This document shows, one piece after another, positions 49,574 to 58,741 of a stretch of DNA of 64,000 nucleotides (its first letter is position 1; every line of letters starts with the position of its first letter). The translations under genes were made by a program, and so were the position numbers. Under the pieces are notes generated by a model. The model had not been told where the DNA came from. It saw only the letters and a program-made list of their open reading frames with translations, and made no database searches. The DNA comes from Glycomyces arizonensis DSM 44726 (GTDB taxonomy: Bacteria > Actinomycetota > Actinomycetes > Mycobacteriales > Micromonosporaceae), in the NCBI RefSeq assembly GCF_000482705.1, contig NZ_KI519474.1, forward strand, positions 124,001 through 188,000. The letters are read 5' to 3'.

Positions 49574-51036
49574 ACCCAGCGCTCCGCCGCACCGGCGTCA
49601 TCGCCCTCATCCTGCTCGGCGCCCTGCTGGTCCAGGTCACGTGGGTGCAGTTCATCCACCACGACCGGTACGACGAATTCGACGACGCGCGGACCCTCTT
49701 CGCCGAGTACGAGGTCCCGCGCGGCTCGATCCTCGCCGGAGACACCGTCATCGCCCAGTCCCTGCCCAGCGAGGACGACGACTCGGCCTACGCGTACTAC
49801 CGCGACTACCCCGAGGGCGACTACTTCGGCAACATCACCGGCTTCAAGTCCCCCCACCGCGGCTCCAGCGCCATGGAGGCGGCCCAGAACGAGGTCCTCA
49901 ACGGCAGCAGCTCGCTGTTCTTCCTCGACGAGCTCGGCTCGTCCATCACCGGCGAGGACCGCGTCGGCGGCAACGTCGTCCTCACCATCGACCCCGAGCT
50001 CCAGAAGGCCGCCTACGACGCCATCGCCGAGACCGGCGTCCCCGAGGGCGGCGCGGTCGTGCTCGATCCCCGGACCGGGCAGATCCTCGCCGAGGCCTCC
50101 TATCCCGGCTGGAACCCCACCGAGGTCTCCTCCAACAACTACGAGACCTCCACGGAGGCGTGGGAAGCGGTGATCAACGCCCCCGGCAACCCCGGCAGCG
50201 ACCGCACCCGCTCCGACTGGTACCCGCCGGGGTCGACGTTCAAGACGATCGTGGCCTCGGCGTTCCTCGAGCAGGGCCACGACGCCGACACCATGGTCCC
50301 CGCGGGCAACAGCTACACCGCGCCGGACACCGACCACACCATCACCAACGCCGGGGACCAGTGCCCGGCCGAGGAGATGACCCTCCGCGAGGCGTACGCC
50401 CTCTCCTGCAACACCACGTTCGCGCGCCTGTGCGTCGAGGAGCTCAGCGAGGAGGACATCCTCGACACGGCCGCCGCCTACGGCTTCGAGGAGGCGTTCA
50501 CCACGCCGCTGGAGACCATCGCCTCCACGACCGGCGACATCTCCGAGGAGGCCTTCCGCGCCCAGGCCTGCATCGGCCAGCAGGAGGTCCGCGAGACCAT
50601 CGTGCAGAACGCCATGATCGCGGCCGCCATCGCCAACGGCGGCGAGGTCATGGCCCCCCAGATGATCGCCGAGATCACCGACTCGGAGGGCACCACGCTC
50701 AAGCGCGGCGAGGAGGACTCCCTCGGCGAGGCCGTCTCCAGCTCCACCGCCGAGGAGATGCGCAAGCTCATGGAGGCCGTCGTCCAGGAGGGCACCGGCG
50801 AGAGCGCGCAGATCGACGGGATCACCGTCGGCGGCAAGACCGGCACCGCCGAGCACAGCGCGGGCGCCCACGGTGACGAGGCCAACCACGGCTGGTTCCA
50901 CGGCTGGGCCATGAACGAGGACGGCGAACCGGCCGTCGCCGTGGCGGTCTACCTCGGCGCCTACGGCCCCGACGGCTCCCACAAGGCCGCCGAGATCGCC
51001 GGCGACCTCATGGAACAGGTGCTGAGCGGCGACTGA
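49570..51036 (+). CDS. pbpA: class B penicillin-binding protein PbpA
   Basis: The 488-residue protein has an N-terminal signal anchor (ALRRTGVIALILLGALLVQVTW), a dimerisation region and a transpeptidase domain: catalytic Ser in PPGSTFKTIVAS (about 217-228), SCN in YALSCNTTFARL, and KTGTA in GGKTGTAEHSAG. It crosslinks the glycan made by RodA. GTG 49570 overlaps the rodA stop, making an obligate SEDS-bPBP pair. Length is normal for the M. tuberculosis PbpA type. Confidence 0.94.
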   Translation: MNPALRRTGVIALILLGALLVQVTWVQFIHHDRYDEFDDARTLFAEYEVPRGSILAGDTVIAQSLPSEDDDSAYAYYRDYPEGDYFGNITGFKSPHRGSSAMEAAQNEVLNGSSSLFFLDELGSSITGEDRVGGNVVLTIDPELQKAAYDAIAETGVPEGGAVVLDPRTGQILAEASYPGWNPTEVSSNNYETSTEAWEAVINAPGNPGSDRTRSDWYPPGSTFKTIVASAFLEQGHDADTMVPAGNSYTAPDTDHTITNAGDQCPAEEMTLREAYALSCNTTFARLCVEELSEEDILDTAAAYGFEEAFTTPLETIASTTGDISEEAFRAQACIGQQEVRETIVQNAMIAAAIANGGEVMAPQMIAEITDSEGTTLKRGEEDSLGEAVSSSTAEEMRKLMEAVVQEGTGESAQIDGITVGGKTGTAEHSAGAHGDEANHGWFHGWAMNEDGEPAVAVAVYLGAYGPDGSHKAAEIAGDLMEQVLSGD

Positions 51037-51078
51037 CTAGACTGAAGCGTCGACCCCCCGAGATATAAGGAGCACGCC

Positions 51079-52359
51079 GTGTTGAGCCCCGAAATGCGCC
51101 TCGGGCAGCGCTACCGCCTGCTCGAACGCATCGCGGTGGGCGGCATGGGCGAGGTGTGGCGGGCCGAGGACACCGTCCTGGAACGCAAGGTCGCCGTCAA
51201 GGCGCTCCTGCCCGCCCTGCTGAACGAGCCCGGCTTCGCCAAGCGGTTCGCGGCCGAGGCCAAGACCGTCGCCGCGCTCTCCCACCCCCACATCGTCAAC
51301 GTCCACGACTACGGCGAGGCCCCGCTGCCCAGCGGGGACACCACCGCCTACCTGGTCATGGAGTACATCGAGGGCCGTTCGCTGGCCGACCTCATCTCCG
51401 AGCGCGGCGCCCTGGGCGCCGCCGAGATGATGCCGATCATCGCCTCGGTCGCCGAAGCGCTCCAGCACGCCCACGACCACGGCGTCATCCACCGCGACAT
51501 CAAGCCCGGCAACATCCTGGTGCGCGCCCGCGACGGCCAGGCCGTCCTCACCGACTTCGGCATCGCCCGGTCCGGCGCGGCCGGGGACCTCACCGCCACC
51601 GGCGCGGTCATGGGCACCGCCTCCTACATCGCCCCCGAGCAGGCAGAAGGCACCGGGGTACTCCCCGCCTCGGACATGTACTCGCTCGGCGTCGTCGCCT
51701 TCCACGGCCTGACCGGCCGCCGCCCGTTCGACGCCGAGAACCCGATCGAGCTGGCCCTCCACCACGTCCGCACCCCCATGCCGCCGCTGCCGAACGACAT
51801 CGCGCCGGGCGTGCGGGCCTTCGTCGAGCGGGCCATGACCAAGAACCCCGCGCAGCGCTTCGCGACCTGCGCCGACATGGCCGCGGCCGCCCGCGGCGCG
51901 CTGACGGCCCCGCCCGCGACGTCGGTGATGGCGCCCCTCGGCGCCGCCCCCGCGGGCGCGGGCGTCGTCGGCATGGGCGGCCCGGTGGCGGGCGTCGCCG
52001 AACCGTCCCCCGCCACCGGGCCGTACGGCGGGATCGACCTGGGCGCGCCCGGGCAGCCCGCCCCCAAGACAGGTCCGAACAAGACCCTCCTGGGCGCCAT
52101 AGTGGGCATAGTGGCGCTGGCACTCGTAGGCGGTATGGTGTGGCTGTTGCTGCTCAACGGCGACGACGGTGGTGGAGACAAGAACCCCGAGCTCAATCCG
52201 GCCGACAACGATACGAGCGAGACCGTCGAATCCCCGTCGCCGGACGGCGAGTCGCCGGAGACCGGCGAGCAGAGCGAGACGCCTTCGGAAGGCCGGACGA
52301 CCGACAGGCCGGGCGGTGGGTTCGACTCGTGCCTGCCGGGTGCCATCTGCGACGAATAG
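51079..52359 (+). CDS. pknA: transmembrane Ser/Thr protein kinase PknA
   Basis: The 426-residue kinase has Gly-rich loop IAVGGMGEVWRAED, catalytic Lys41 (KVAVKALL), HRDIKPGNIL, DFGIAR and APEQ (activation segment), ending near 270. A Pro/Ala linker and one transmembrane helix (about 336-359) lead to a short acidic extracellular tail with terminal Cys pair (CLPGAICDE). There is no PASTA domain, as in PknA. It phosphorylates division and wall proteins with PknB. GTG 51079 has AAGGAG upstream. Confidence 0.92.
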   Translation: MLSPEMRLGQRYRLLERIAVGGMGEVWRAEDTVLERKVAVKALLPALLNEPGFAKRFAAEAKTVAALSHPHIVNVHDYGEAPLPSGDTTAYLVMEYIEGRSLADLISERGALGAAEMMPIIASVAEALQHAHDHGVIHRDIKPGNILVRARDGQAVLTDFGIARSGAAGDLTATGAVMGTASYIAPEQAEGTGVLPASDMYSLGVVAFHGLTGRRPFDAENPIELALHHVRTPMPPLPNDIAPGVRAFVERAMTKNPAQRFATCADMAAAARGALTAPPATSVMAPLGAAPAGAGVVGMGGPVAGVAEPSPATGPYGGIDLGAPGQPAPKTGPNKTLLGAIVGIVALALVGGMVWLLLLNGDDGGGDKNPELNPADNDTSETVESPSPDGESPETGEQSETPSEGRTTDRPGGGFDSCLPGAICDE

Positions 52360-52364
52360 CGGTC

Positions 52365-52391
52365 TTGACAGTCTTATACAGCGATTAGAAT
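52365..52391 (+). promoter_or_regulatory. candidate internal promoter ahead of pknB
   Basis: TTGACA (52365-52370) and TAGAAT (52386-52391) are spaced by 15 bases, shorter than ideal, in an AT-rich 70-bp gap between pknA and pknB. It may allow pknB to be expressed apart from the long operon. Confidence 0.4.
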
Positions 52392-52429
52392 CGATCCGCG
52401 ACGCATGGAACACGAGGACGTATAACGCG

Positions 52430-54358
52430 ATGACGACAGAGCCCCGCCTGCTCGGCGGCAGATACGAGATCGGCGAGGTCGTCGGCTACGGGGGGATGGC
52501 TGAAGTCCACCGCGGTCGGGACCTGCGGCTCGGTCGCGACGTGGCGGTGAAACTGCTGCGCGCCGATCTGTCTCGCGATGAATCGTTCCTCATCCGCTTC
52601 CAGCGGGAGGCCCAGAACTCGGCCTCCCTGAACCACCCCAACATCGTCGCCGTGTTCGACACGGGCGAAGAGCACGGCATCCCCTACATGGTGATGGAGT
52701 TCGTCAACGGCAGGACCCTCAAAGAGGTCCTGATGGCGGAGGGCCGCTTCGACCCCGTCACGGCCTGCGAGATCGTCGCCGACATGTGCTCGGCGCTGGA
52801 CTTCAGCCACAAGCACCACATCATCCACCGGGACGTCAAACCCGGCAACGTGATGCTGTCCGACACCAACCAGGTGAAGGTCATGGACTTCGGCATCGCG
52901 CGGGCCCTGGCCAGCGGCCAGGCCACCATGACCCAGACCTCGGCGGTGATCGGGACCGCCCAGTACCTCTCTCCCGAGCAGGCGCGCGGCGAGACCGTGG
53001 ACGGCCGCTCGGACGTCTACGCCGCAGGCTGCGTCCTCTACGAGCTGCTCGTGGGCCACCCGCCCTTCACCGGCGACAACCCCGTATCCGTCGCCTACCA
53101 GCACGTGCGCGAGGAGGCCCGGCCGCCTTCGGAGCTGAACCCGAGCATCCCGGCGACCGTCGACGCCGTGGTCATGAAGGCCCTGGCGAAGAACCCCGAC
53201 CACCGGTACCGCTCGGCCGCCGAGATGCGCGAGGACCTCATCCGCGCCGCCCGCGGCGGCGCGGTCAACGCGCCGATGGCCATGGGCGGGGAGGCCCGCA
53301 CGCAGATCATCGGGGGCGGCGGCGAGTCCACCGCCCCGATCGCGCCGATCGAGCCGGAGTCCGACCGCAAGAAGCCGTGGCTGGTCGCCCTCGGGGTGAT
53401 CGCCGCGCTCGCGCTGGTCGGCCTGGCGGCGTGGGGCATCATGCAGGCCATGTCGACGGAGTCCGAGAAGGTGGCGGTGCCGGACGTGAGCGGCCTGTCC
53501 GTCGAGGACGCGACCGTCGAGCTGGAGGGCGATGGCTTCACCGTCGCCCCCGAGGTGGTGGAGCAGGAGGCCGAGGAGCCGATCGATCCGGACAACGTCG
53601 GCAAGGTCGTCGACCAGGACCCCGGGGCCGGCGACGAGGTCGAGGAGGGCACCGAGGTGACCCTCACCGTCATGGTCCAGCCTTCCGAGGTCACGGTGCC
53701 CGACGTCCTCGGCCAGGACTACGACACGGCGAAGGCGGCGCTCGAAGAGCTCGGCTTCAAGGTCGACCGCGAGGAGCAGTCGTCGACCGAGCCGGCGAAC
53801 ACGGTCCTCGGGCAGGACCCCGAGGGCGATGCGACGGCCGATTACGGCGCCACGGTGACGCTCACGGTCTCGGCGGGCGGCGTGGTGGTCGTGCCCGACG
53901 TCACCGGCTCGACCGAGGAGAAGGCCACTGAGACGCTGCAGAACGCGAATCTCCAGGTGGCCGTCGAGTACGTCCCCGAGGGCAACACGCCGGGCGTGGT
54001 CAACAGCCAGGACATCAGCCCGGACTCCGAGGTCGACGAGGGCACGACGGTCACGATCTACGTCACCGGCGTCCTGGTCCAGTGGGACGAGACCACGACC
54101 CCGCAGCAGCTCCAGAGCGCGCTCGAGAACGACGGGCTGACCGTGGAGCTCGCGGGCGACCCGGAGGGCACGGTCATCGAATCGGTGACCGGCCCCGACG
54201 GCGAGGTGACCAGCGGGAACGTGGTCGCGCCGCGCAGCAGCGTCACCATCAACGTCACGGCCGAGGATGACGGCGGCGGTGGCGGCGACGACGAGACGAG
54301 TGACGCGCCGAGTTGCGGCCTGATCGAAGACTGCGAGAGCACCGGCGAAGGCAACTAG
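52430..54358 (+). CDS. pknB: transmembrane Ser/Thr protein kinase PknB with PASTA repeats
   Basis: The 642-residue kinase has GGRYEIGEVVGYGGMAEVHRG in two parts (GGRYEIGEVVGYGG, MAEVHRG), Lys41 (DVAVKLL), HRDVKPGNVML, DFGIAR and SPEQARGE. A transmembrane helix lies at about 316-340, then three clear PASTA domains (VPDVSGLSVEDATVEL, VPDVLGQDYDTAKAAL, VPDVTGSTEEKATETL) and a fourth decayed repeat before a Gly/Asp and Cys-bearing tail. The PASTA part senses muropeptides or lipid II and localises the kinase to sites of wall growth. ATG 52430 follows GAGGA. A long terminator closes the operon. Confidence 0.95.
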   Translation: MTTEPRLLGGRYEIGEVVGYGGMAEVHRGRDLRLGRDVAVKLLRADLSRDESFLIRFQREAQNSASLNHPNIVAVFDTGEEHGIPYMVMEFVNGRTLKEVLMAEGRFDPVTACEIVADMCSALDFSHKHHIIHRDVKPGNVMLSDTNQVKVMDFGIARALASGQATMTQTSAVIGTAQYLSPEQARGETVDGRSDVYAAGCVLYELLVGHPPFTGDNPVSVAYQHVREEARPPSELNPSIPATVDAVVMKALAKNPDHRYRSAAEMREDLIRAARGGAVNAPMAMGGEARTQIIGGGGESTAPIAPIEPESDRKKPWLVALGVIAALALVGLAAWGIMQAMSTESEKVAVPDVSGLSVEDATVELEGDGFTVAPEVVEQEAEEPIDPDNVGKVVDQDPGAGDEVEEGTEVTLTVMVQPSEVTVPDVLGQDYDTAKAALEELGFKVDREEQSSTEPANTVLGQDPEGDATADYGATVTLTVSAGGVVVVPDVTGSTEEKATETLQNANLQVAVEYVPEGNTPGVVNSQDISPDSEVDEGTTVTIYVTGVLVQWDETTTPQQLQSALENDGLTVELAGDPEGTVIESVTGPDGEVTSGNVVAPRSSVTINVTAEDDGGGGGDDETSDAPSCGLIEDCESTGEGN

Positions 54359-54367
54359 CACGCACGA

Positions 54368-54405
54368 ACAGGGCCTTGCGGAGCGATCGCTCCGCAAGGC
54401 CCTGT
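54368..54405 (+). terminator. strong terminator of the fhaA-pknB operon
   Basis: A perfect 17-bp stem (arms 54368-54384 and 54389-54405, loop GATC) starts ten bases after the pknB stop. Confidence 0.85.
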
Positions 54406-54450
54406 CGCGTCCGCGCCGCGCAGACCCGCCTCGGTACATGTGCGGCACGA

Positions 54451-54479
54451 GGGCCCGAACCGATCGCCGGCTCGGGCCC
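54451..54479 (-). terminator. terminator-like hairpin for the convergent transporter operon
   Basis: GGGCCCGA (54451-54458) pairs with TCGGGCCC (54472-54479). It lies about 80 bases past the stop of the minus-strand binding-protein gene. Confidence 0.5.
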
Positions 54480-54559
54480 CGGACTGTGATCCATTCAGGA
54501 AATTTCCTTTATGGAGCCTTTGTTTCGGGCGCGGCCCCTCGCGAAGCGGCGCTCGTGCT

Positions 54560-56344
54560 TTAGGCGGGCTCGATCTCGCCTTCGAGGATCCGCACCATGA
54601 TCGGGTTGTCGAAGTAGACGTCGTTGAGCTCGTACTCGCCCGCGCTGATCTCCTTGACGCGCACGCCCTCGATGGCGAACGAGACGCGCTGGTTGAGGAA
54701 CAGCGGCAGGCGCGGCAGGGTCTCGTTGAACACGATGCCCAGCTGCTTGTTCGCCTCGGCCTGCTCGGCCTCGTCGCCCTTCTGCGACTTCAGGTACAGG
54801 TCGTCGACGTTGACCGTGCCCACCGACTGCGTCTCCACCGCGTCGGTCGGGATGGCCATGCCGGGGGCGTCGGCCGTGTTCGCGTTGTCGGTGAACCAGG
54901 CCATCTGCCAGGAGCCGTACACGTACGGCACGAACGGGTTCGCCCACTGGCGCACCGCGATGTCGAAGTCGCCCGCGCCCCAGGCGCCCCACTGGTTCCC
55001 GTCGTCGGGCATGTTCCGGTAGGTGATGGTGAAGCCGAACTCGTTCAGCTGCTGCATCGCCTGCTCACCGGTCAGGGAGAAGTCGGTCCAGCCCTCCACG
55101 CCGACGATCTCGTACTCGGCCAGGTCGCCGTTCGGCTTGTGCCAGCCGTCGTCCTCCTTGGCCCAGCCGGCCTCCTCCAGCAGCGAGGTCGCCTTGGCGT
55201 GGTCGGTCGAGTAGAACTCCAGGTCGACGTCGTCGAACAGGCCCTCGGCGTGCGGGTCCGGCAGGCCCGAGTAGGTCGCCGGGATGTAGTAGCCGCCCGC
55301 GCCCTTGGCGATCTCGCCGATGATCTCGGTGTCGAAGACGTACATGAACGCCTTGCGGACCCGCGTGTCGGCGAACTCGGGGAAGCGGCCCTGGTTGAGC
55401 ATCAGGCCGATGCCGTCGAAGCCGGGCGTCGAGATCTCCTTGAGGCCCTCGACCGCGGAGATGGTCTCCCGGTCGGTCGCGCCGAGCACCTGCGTGGAGT
55501 AGTCGACCTCCTGGTTGAGCAGCATCTGCACGCTGGCGGCGTTGTCGCCCTTCTGGACCTTGACGGTGTCGAACTTGACCTGGTCGGCGAACAGGCCGTC
55601 GGAGTGGACGCTGAAGGTCACGACGGTCTCGCCGATCTCCTCGAACTTGTAGGCGCCGCAGGTGATGTTCCCGTCGTCGAGGAAGTCCTCGGCGGCGATC
55701 TGCTCGGACAGGGCCGACTGCTCCGCATCGCCCTGCACGACGCCCGCGGCCACCAGCTCGCCGGCCTGGTCCATCCAGTCGCCGTAGCGGGCGTGCGGGA
55801 GGACCTGGGTCTTCAGCACGCCGTGCTCGACGCCGGGGAAGGCCTCGGTGTAGGTGACCGTCACCGTCAGGTCGTCGTCGGCGGTCACCGTCTTGACCTG
55901 GTCCCAGCCGATGGTGCCCTGCGCGGCGTTGAGCTTCTGCAGGTAGAGGGATCCGACCAGGTCAGCGGAGGTGAGGTCGTTCCCGTCGGTCCACTTGATG
56001 CCCTCGCGGAGGGTCACCTTCAGCGTGGCGCCGTCCAGCTCGATGGTCTCGGCCAGCTGCGGGATCCACTCGTGGGTGTCCCAGTTCATGATCGCCGGGC
56101 GCGGCAGGAACAGCTCGGCCACCGGGGCGGCGACGAGGAGCGCGGCGTTGCTGATCGCGGCGTTGTAGTGCTGGGTGGTGGTGTCGAAGGGATAGACGTA
56201 GGCGAATGTCCCGCTGGCCCCTTCGTCGTCGGCGCCTTCGGCCTGGCAGGCGCCGAGGACTCCGGTGGCGGCGACGGCGCCCGCGCCGATGCCGACCGTC
56301 TGGAGCAGACGGCGCCGGGAGAGCTCGATATTCTGAGAGGTCAT
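54560..56344 (-). CDS. oligopeptide/dipeptide ABC transporter substrate-binding lipoprotein
   Basis: The 594-residue protein has a Tat-type signal (LSRRRLLQTVGIGAGAVAA) ending in a lipobox LGAC (Cys33), then an SBP_bac_5 fold: FAYVYPFDTTTQHYN, LAETIELDGATLKVTLREGIKWTDG in two parts, DTRVRKAFMYVFD and a C-terminal lobe. It would bind peptides or another oligomer outside the membrane and deliver them to the OppBC-like permeases. It is the last gene of the operon, with a four-base overlap with a small membrane protein upstream. The substrate cannot be read from sequence. Confidence 0.92.
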   Translation of the reverse strand: MTSQNIELSRRRLLQTVGIGAGAVAATGVLGACQAEGADDEGASGTFAYVYPFDTTTQHYNAAISNAALLVAAPVAELFLPRPAIMNWDTHEWIPQLAETIELDGATLKVTLREGIKWTDGNDLTSADLVGSLYLQKLNAAQGTIGWDQVKTVTADDDLTVTVTYTEAFPGVEHGVLKTQVLPHARYGDWMDQAGELVAAGVVQGDAEQSALSEQIAAEDFLDDGNITCGAYKFEEIGETVVTFSVHSDGLFADQVKFDTVKVQKGDNAASVQMLLNQEVDYSTQVLGATDRETISAVEGLKEISTPGFDGIGLMLNQGRFPEFADTRVRKAFMYVFDTEIIGEIAKGAGGYYIPATYSGLPDPHAEGLFDDVDLEFYSTDHAKATSLLEEAGWAKEDDGWHKPNGDLAEYEIVGVEGWTDFSLTGEQAMQQLNEFGFTITYRNMPDDGNQWGAWGAGDFDIAVRQWANPFVPYVYGSWQMAWFTDNANTADAPGMAIPTDAVETQSVGTVNVDDLYLKSQKGDEAEQAEANKQLGIVFNETLPRLPLFLNQRVSFAIEGVRVKEISAGEYELNDVYFDNPIMVRILEGEIEPA

Positions 56345-56529
56345 CGCCTCTTCCTTTCCGTGTAAAGGGCAAATATGGAGATGAGGACGAGGAACACCCC
56401 GAGGCCGACCGTCAGCACGCTGATGGCGGACTCCGCTGTCCCCGCGGGTAGATAGAGCAGGAGGAGGGTCGCGCTCAGGATCAGGAAGACCCCGAACCCG
56501 AGCCCGAATCTGGCGATCAGGCCGACCAT
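56341..56529 (-). CDS. small two-helix membrane protein inside the transporter operon
   Basis: The 62-residue protein consists of two hydrophobic helices (IARFGLGFGVFLILSATLLLLYL and ISVLTVGLGVFLVLISIFALY, each about 20 residues) and a basic C-terminus (TERKRR). It overlaps the ATPase gene by 13 bases and the binding-protein gene by four, so it is clearly co-translated. A similar tiny protein is reported between opp genes in some actinobacteria, but I recognise no family. It may modulate the permease complex. Confidence 0.75.
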   Translation of the reverse strand: MVGLIARFGLGFGVFLILSATLLLLYLPAGTAESAISVLTVGLGVFLVLISIFALYTERKRR

Positions 56530-57653
56530 GCCGCGCCCCGAGGGGTGCCGGTGTCCGAGGCGGTCACGGCGGGGTCGTGCGAGGGGGCCCGGCCGCGGTC
56601 GCGCGCGACCACGTGGCAGGCCAGCCTCCGGCCGTCAGCGGCGCCGGGGGCCGCCGGGCGGTCCCCGAGTCGGATGAGCGGCGGTGCGGCATCGTCGCAC
56701 AGCCCCGGCTCGAAGGCCGGGCAGCGCGGATGGAAGGCGCAGCCGGACGGCAGCGCCGTCAGGCTCGGGATGTCGGCGGAGCGCAGCCCGGAGGCGGCCC
56801 GGTTGGCCTTGGCCAGGTCCGGGTCGGGCTCGCAGACCGCGCCGATGAGCGCCTTGGTGTACGGGTGCTGCGGGTCGCCGACCACCTCGGGCGTCGGTCC
56901 GTGCTCGACGACCTTCCCCAGGTACATGACCGCGATCTCGCCGTCCCACGCGAAGTACTTCGCGACGGCGAGGTCGTGGGTGATGAACAGGAAGCCGACG
57001 TCGAGCTCGTCGCGGAGCCTGCCGAGGGTGTTGAGCAGGCTCACGCGGATCGAGACGTCCAGCATGGACGTGGACTCGTCGCAGATGAGCAGCTCGGGGT
57101 TCATCGCCAGGGACCGCGCCACGTTGACCCGCTGGCGCTGGCCGCCCGACAGCTGGTGCGGGTAGGAGTCCAGGTAGGACTCGGGCGGGGTGAGGTCGAC
57201 GAGCCGGAGCAGCTCGCTCGCCTTCTGGCGGGCCTCGGCCTTGGACCTGACCTGCTTGTGGCGGCGCAGGCCCGCGGTGAGCGTCGAGAAGACGGTGCGG
57301 GTGGGGTTGAGCGCGGCGTAGGGGTCCTGGTGGATGTACTGGACCGCGCGGCGGTAGGCGAGGCGCTCGGCCGAGTTCATGCCCGCGACGTCCTTGCCGC
57401 GGAAGGCGACGGTGCCGCCGGTGGGCCTCGTGAGCCCCGCGGCGGCGCGAGCGGTGGTGGTCTTGCCGCAGCCGGACTCGCCGACCAGGCACAGGACCTT
57501 GCCGGGCCGCACCTCCAAGTCGACGCCGCCGACGGCGGGGACCTTGCCCTTCTTGGTGTCGAAGACCTGCTCCAGGCCGGAGAGCTTGAGCAGCGGCTCA
57601 GCGCCCGCCGGCGCGGGGCGCTGGGCGGGGAGACGGGAGTGCGTGTCAGACAT
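56517..57653 (-). CDS. oligopeptide ABC transporter ATP-binding protein (OppF-like)
   Basis: The 378-residue ATPase has Walker A GESGCGKTTTARAAAG, the Q-loop YIHQDPYAALNP, signature LSGGQRQRVNVARSL, Walker B LLICDESTSMLDVS and switch His in FITHDLAV, followed by the C-terminal oligopeptide-transporter domain (GCAFHPRCPAFEPGLC) with Cys residues of an Fe-S-like or zinc cluster. The ATG at 57653 is preferred to the upstream frame. It overlaps oppD by eight bases. In Walker B Ser replaces the usual Pro after Glu, a mild variation. Confidence 0.93.
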   Translation of the reverse strand: MSDTHSRLPAQRPAPAGAEPLLKLSGLEQVFDTKKGKVPAVGGVDLEVRPGKVLCLVGESGCGKTTTARAAAGLTRPTGGTVAFRGKDVAGMNSAERLAYRRAVQYIHQDPYAALNPTRTVFSTLTAGLRRHKQVRSKAEARQKASELLRLVDLTPPESYLDSYPHQLSGGQRQRVNVARSLAMNPELLICDESTSMLDVSIRVSLLNTLGRLRDELDVGFLFITHDLAVAKYFAWDGEIAVMYLGKVVEHGPTPEVVGDPQHPYTKALIGAVCEPDPDLAKANRAASGLRSADIPSLTALPSGCAFHPRCPAFEPGLCDDAAPPLIRLGDRPAAPGAADGRRLACHVVARDRGRAPSHDPAVTASDTGTPRGAAWSA

Positions 57654-58737
57654 TGGTGGGCTCCTTCTCCGATGCGGCCGCCTGTCCACCGGCGGCCTTG
57701 CGCTCCAGGCGGACGCGGTCGTGGTGCAGGCACGCCGCCGCGTGCGTCATCCCGTCCGGCCGCTCGGCGAGGACGTCGAGCGCGACCGGGGCGGCCTTGC
57801 ACTCCTCGGTGGCGAAGGCGCACCGCGGGTGGAAGGCGCAGCCGCTCGGCATGGCCTTGAGGCTCGGCGGGTAGCCGGGGATCGACTCGAGCTTCGGCGT
57901 GGCCCCCGAAACGGGGACCGGGTCCTTGACCGGCATGACCGCGTTGATGAGCCCGGCCGTGTACGGGTGCTTCGGGGTGTGGAAGATGTCGCGGGCCGAA
58001 CCGGTCTCGATGATCCTCCCCGCGTACATCGTGGCGACCCGGTCGGCCAGCTCCGCGGCCAGACCGAGGTCGTGGGTGATGAAGACCATCGTGAAGCCGA
58101 ACTTCTGGCGCAGTTCGTGGAGCTGCTGCACGATCTGCCGCTGGGTCAGCAGGTCCAGGGCGGTGGTCGGCTCGTCGAGGACGAGCACCTGCGGGTTCAA
58201 GGCGATGGCCAGCGCGATGAGCGCGCGCTGCTTCATGCCGCCGGACAGCTCGTGCGGGAAGGACGGCAGCACGCGGTCGGGGTCGAGCCTGACGGTCGCC
58301 AAGAGCTCCCCGGCCCGCTCCTCGACGGCGCGCTTCGTCCAGCGCTTGCCGTCGGCGTGGTCCCTGAGCGTGTCGGCGAAGTGGTCGAAGATCCTCGCCA
58401 CGGGGTTGAAGGCGTTCATGGCGCCCTGGAAGACCATCGCGGCCTCGTTCCAGCGGAAGCGCCGCAGCGGCTCCTTGCCCATGCCGAGCAGGTCGGCGCG
58501 GGTGCCGTCCTTGAGCCGGTACACCAGCGACCCGGAGGTGATCTCGCCGATCTTCGGCAGCAGGCGCAGCAGCCCGAGGCCGAGCGTGGTCTTGCCGCAG
58601 CCGGACTCGCCGACGAGCGCCAGGGACTGCCCCTCGTACAGGTCGAGGTCGACGCCGCTGACGGCGGTGACCGAGTCCTTCCGGCCGGTGCGGTAGGCGA
58701 TCTCGAGGTCGCGGACGCTGAGAATCGGTTCTGTCAC
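57646..58737 (-). CDS. oligopeptide ABC transporter ATP-binding protein (OppD-like)
   Basis: The 363-residue ATPase has Walker A GESGCGKTTLGLGLL, Q-loop MVFQGAMNAFNP, signature LSGGMKQRALIALAI, Walker B VLVLDEPTTALD and FITHDLGL, then the C-terminal oligopeptide domain with SGCAFHPRCAFATEEC. It pairs with the OppF-like ATPase to power peptide import. It lies four bases after the OppC-like gene. Confidence 0.94.
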   Translation of the reverse strand: MTEPILSVRDLEIAYRTGRKDSVTAVSGVDLDLYEGQSLALVGESGCGKTTLGLGLLRLLPKIGEITSGSLVYRLKDGTRADLLGMGKEPLRRFRWNEAAMVFQGAMNAFNPVARIFDHFADTLRDHADGKRWTKRAVEERAGELLATVRLDPDRVLPSFPHELSGGMKQRALIALAIALNPQVLVLDEPTTALDLLTQRQIVQQLHELRQKFGFTMVFITHDLGLAAELADRVATMYAGRIIETGSARDIFHTPKHPYTAGLINAVMPVKDPVPVSGATPKLESIPGYPPSLKAMPSGCAFHPRCAFATEECKAAPVALDVLAERPDGMTHAAACLHHDRVRLERKAAGGQAAASEKEPTNV

Positions 58738-58741
58738 GGTC

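Noticed and set aside
56577-57860. 427-codon plus-strand frame opposite the ATPase genes
   Set aside because: Antisense shadow; the minus strand encodes complete ABC ATPases.
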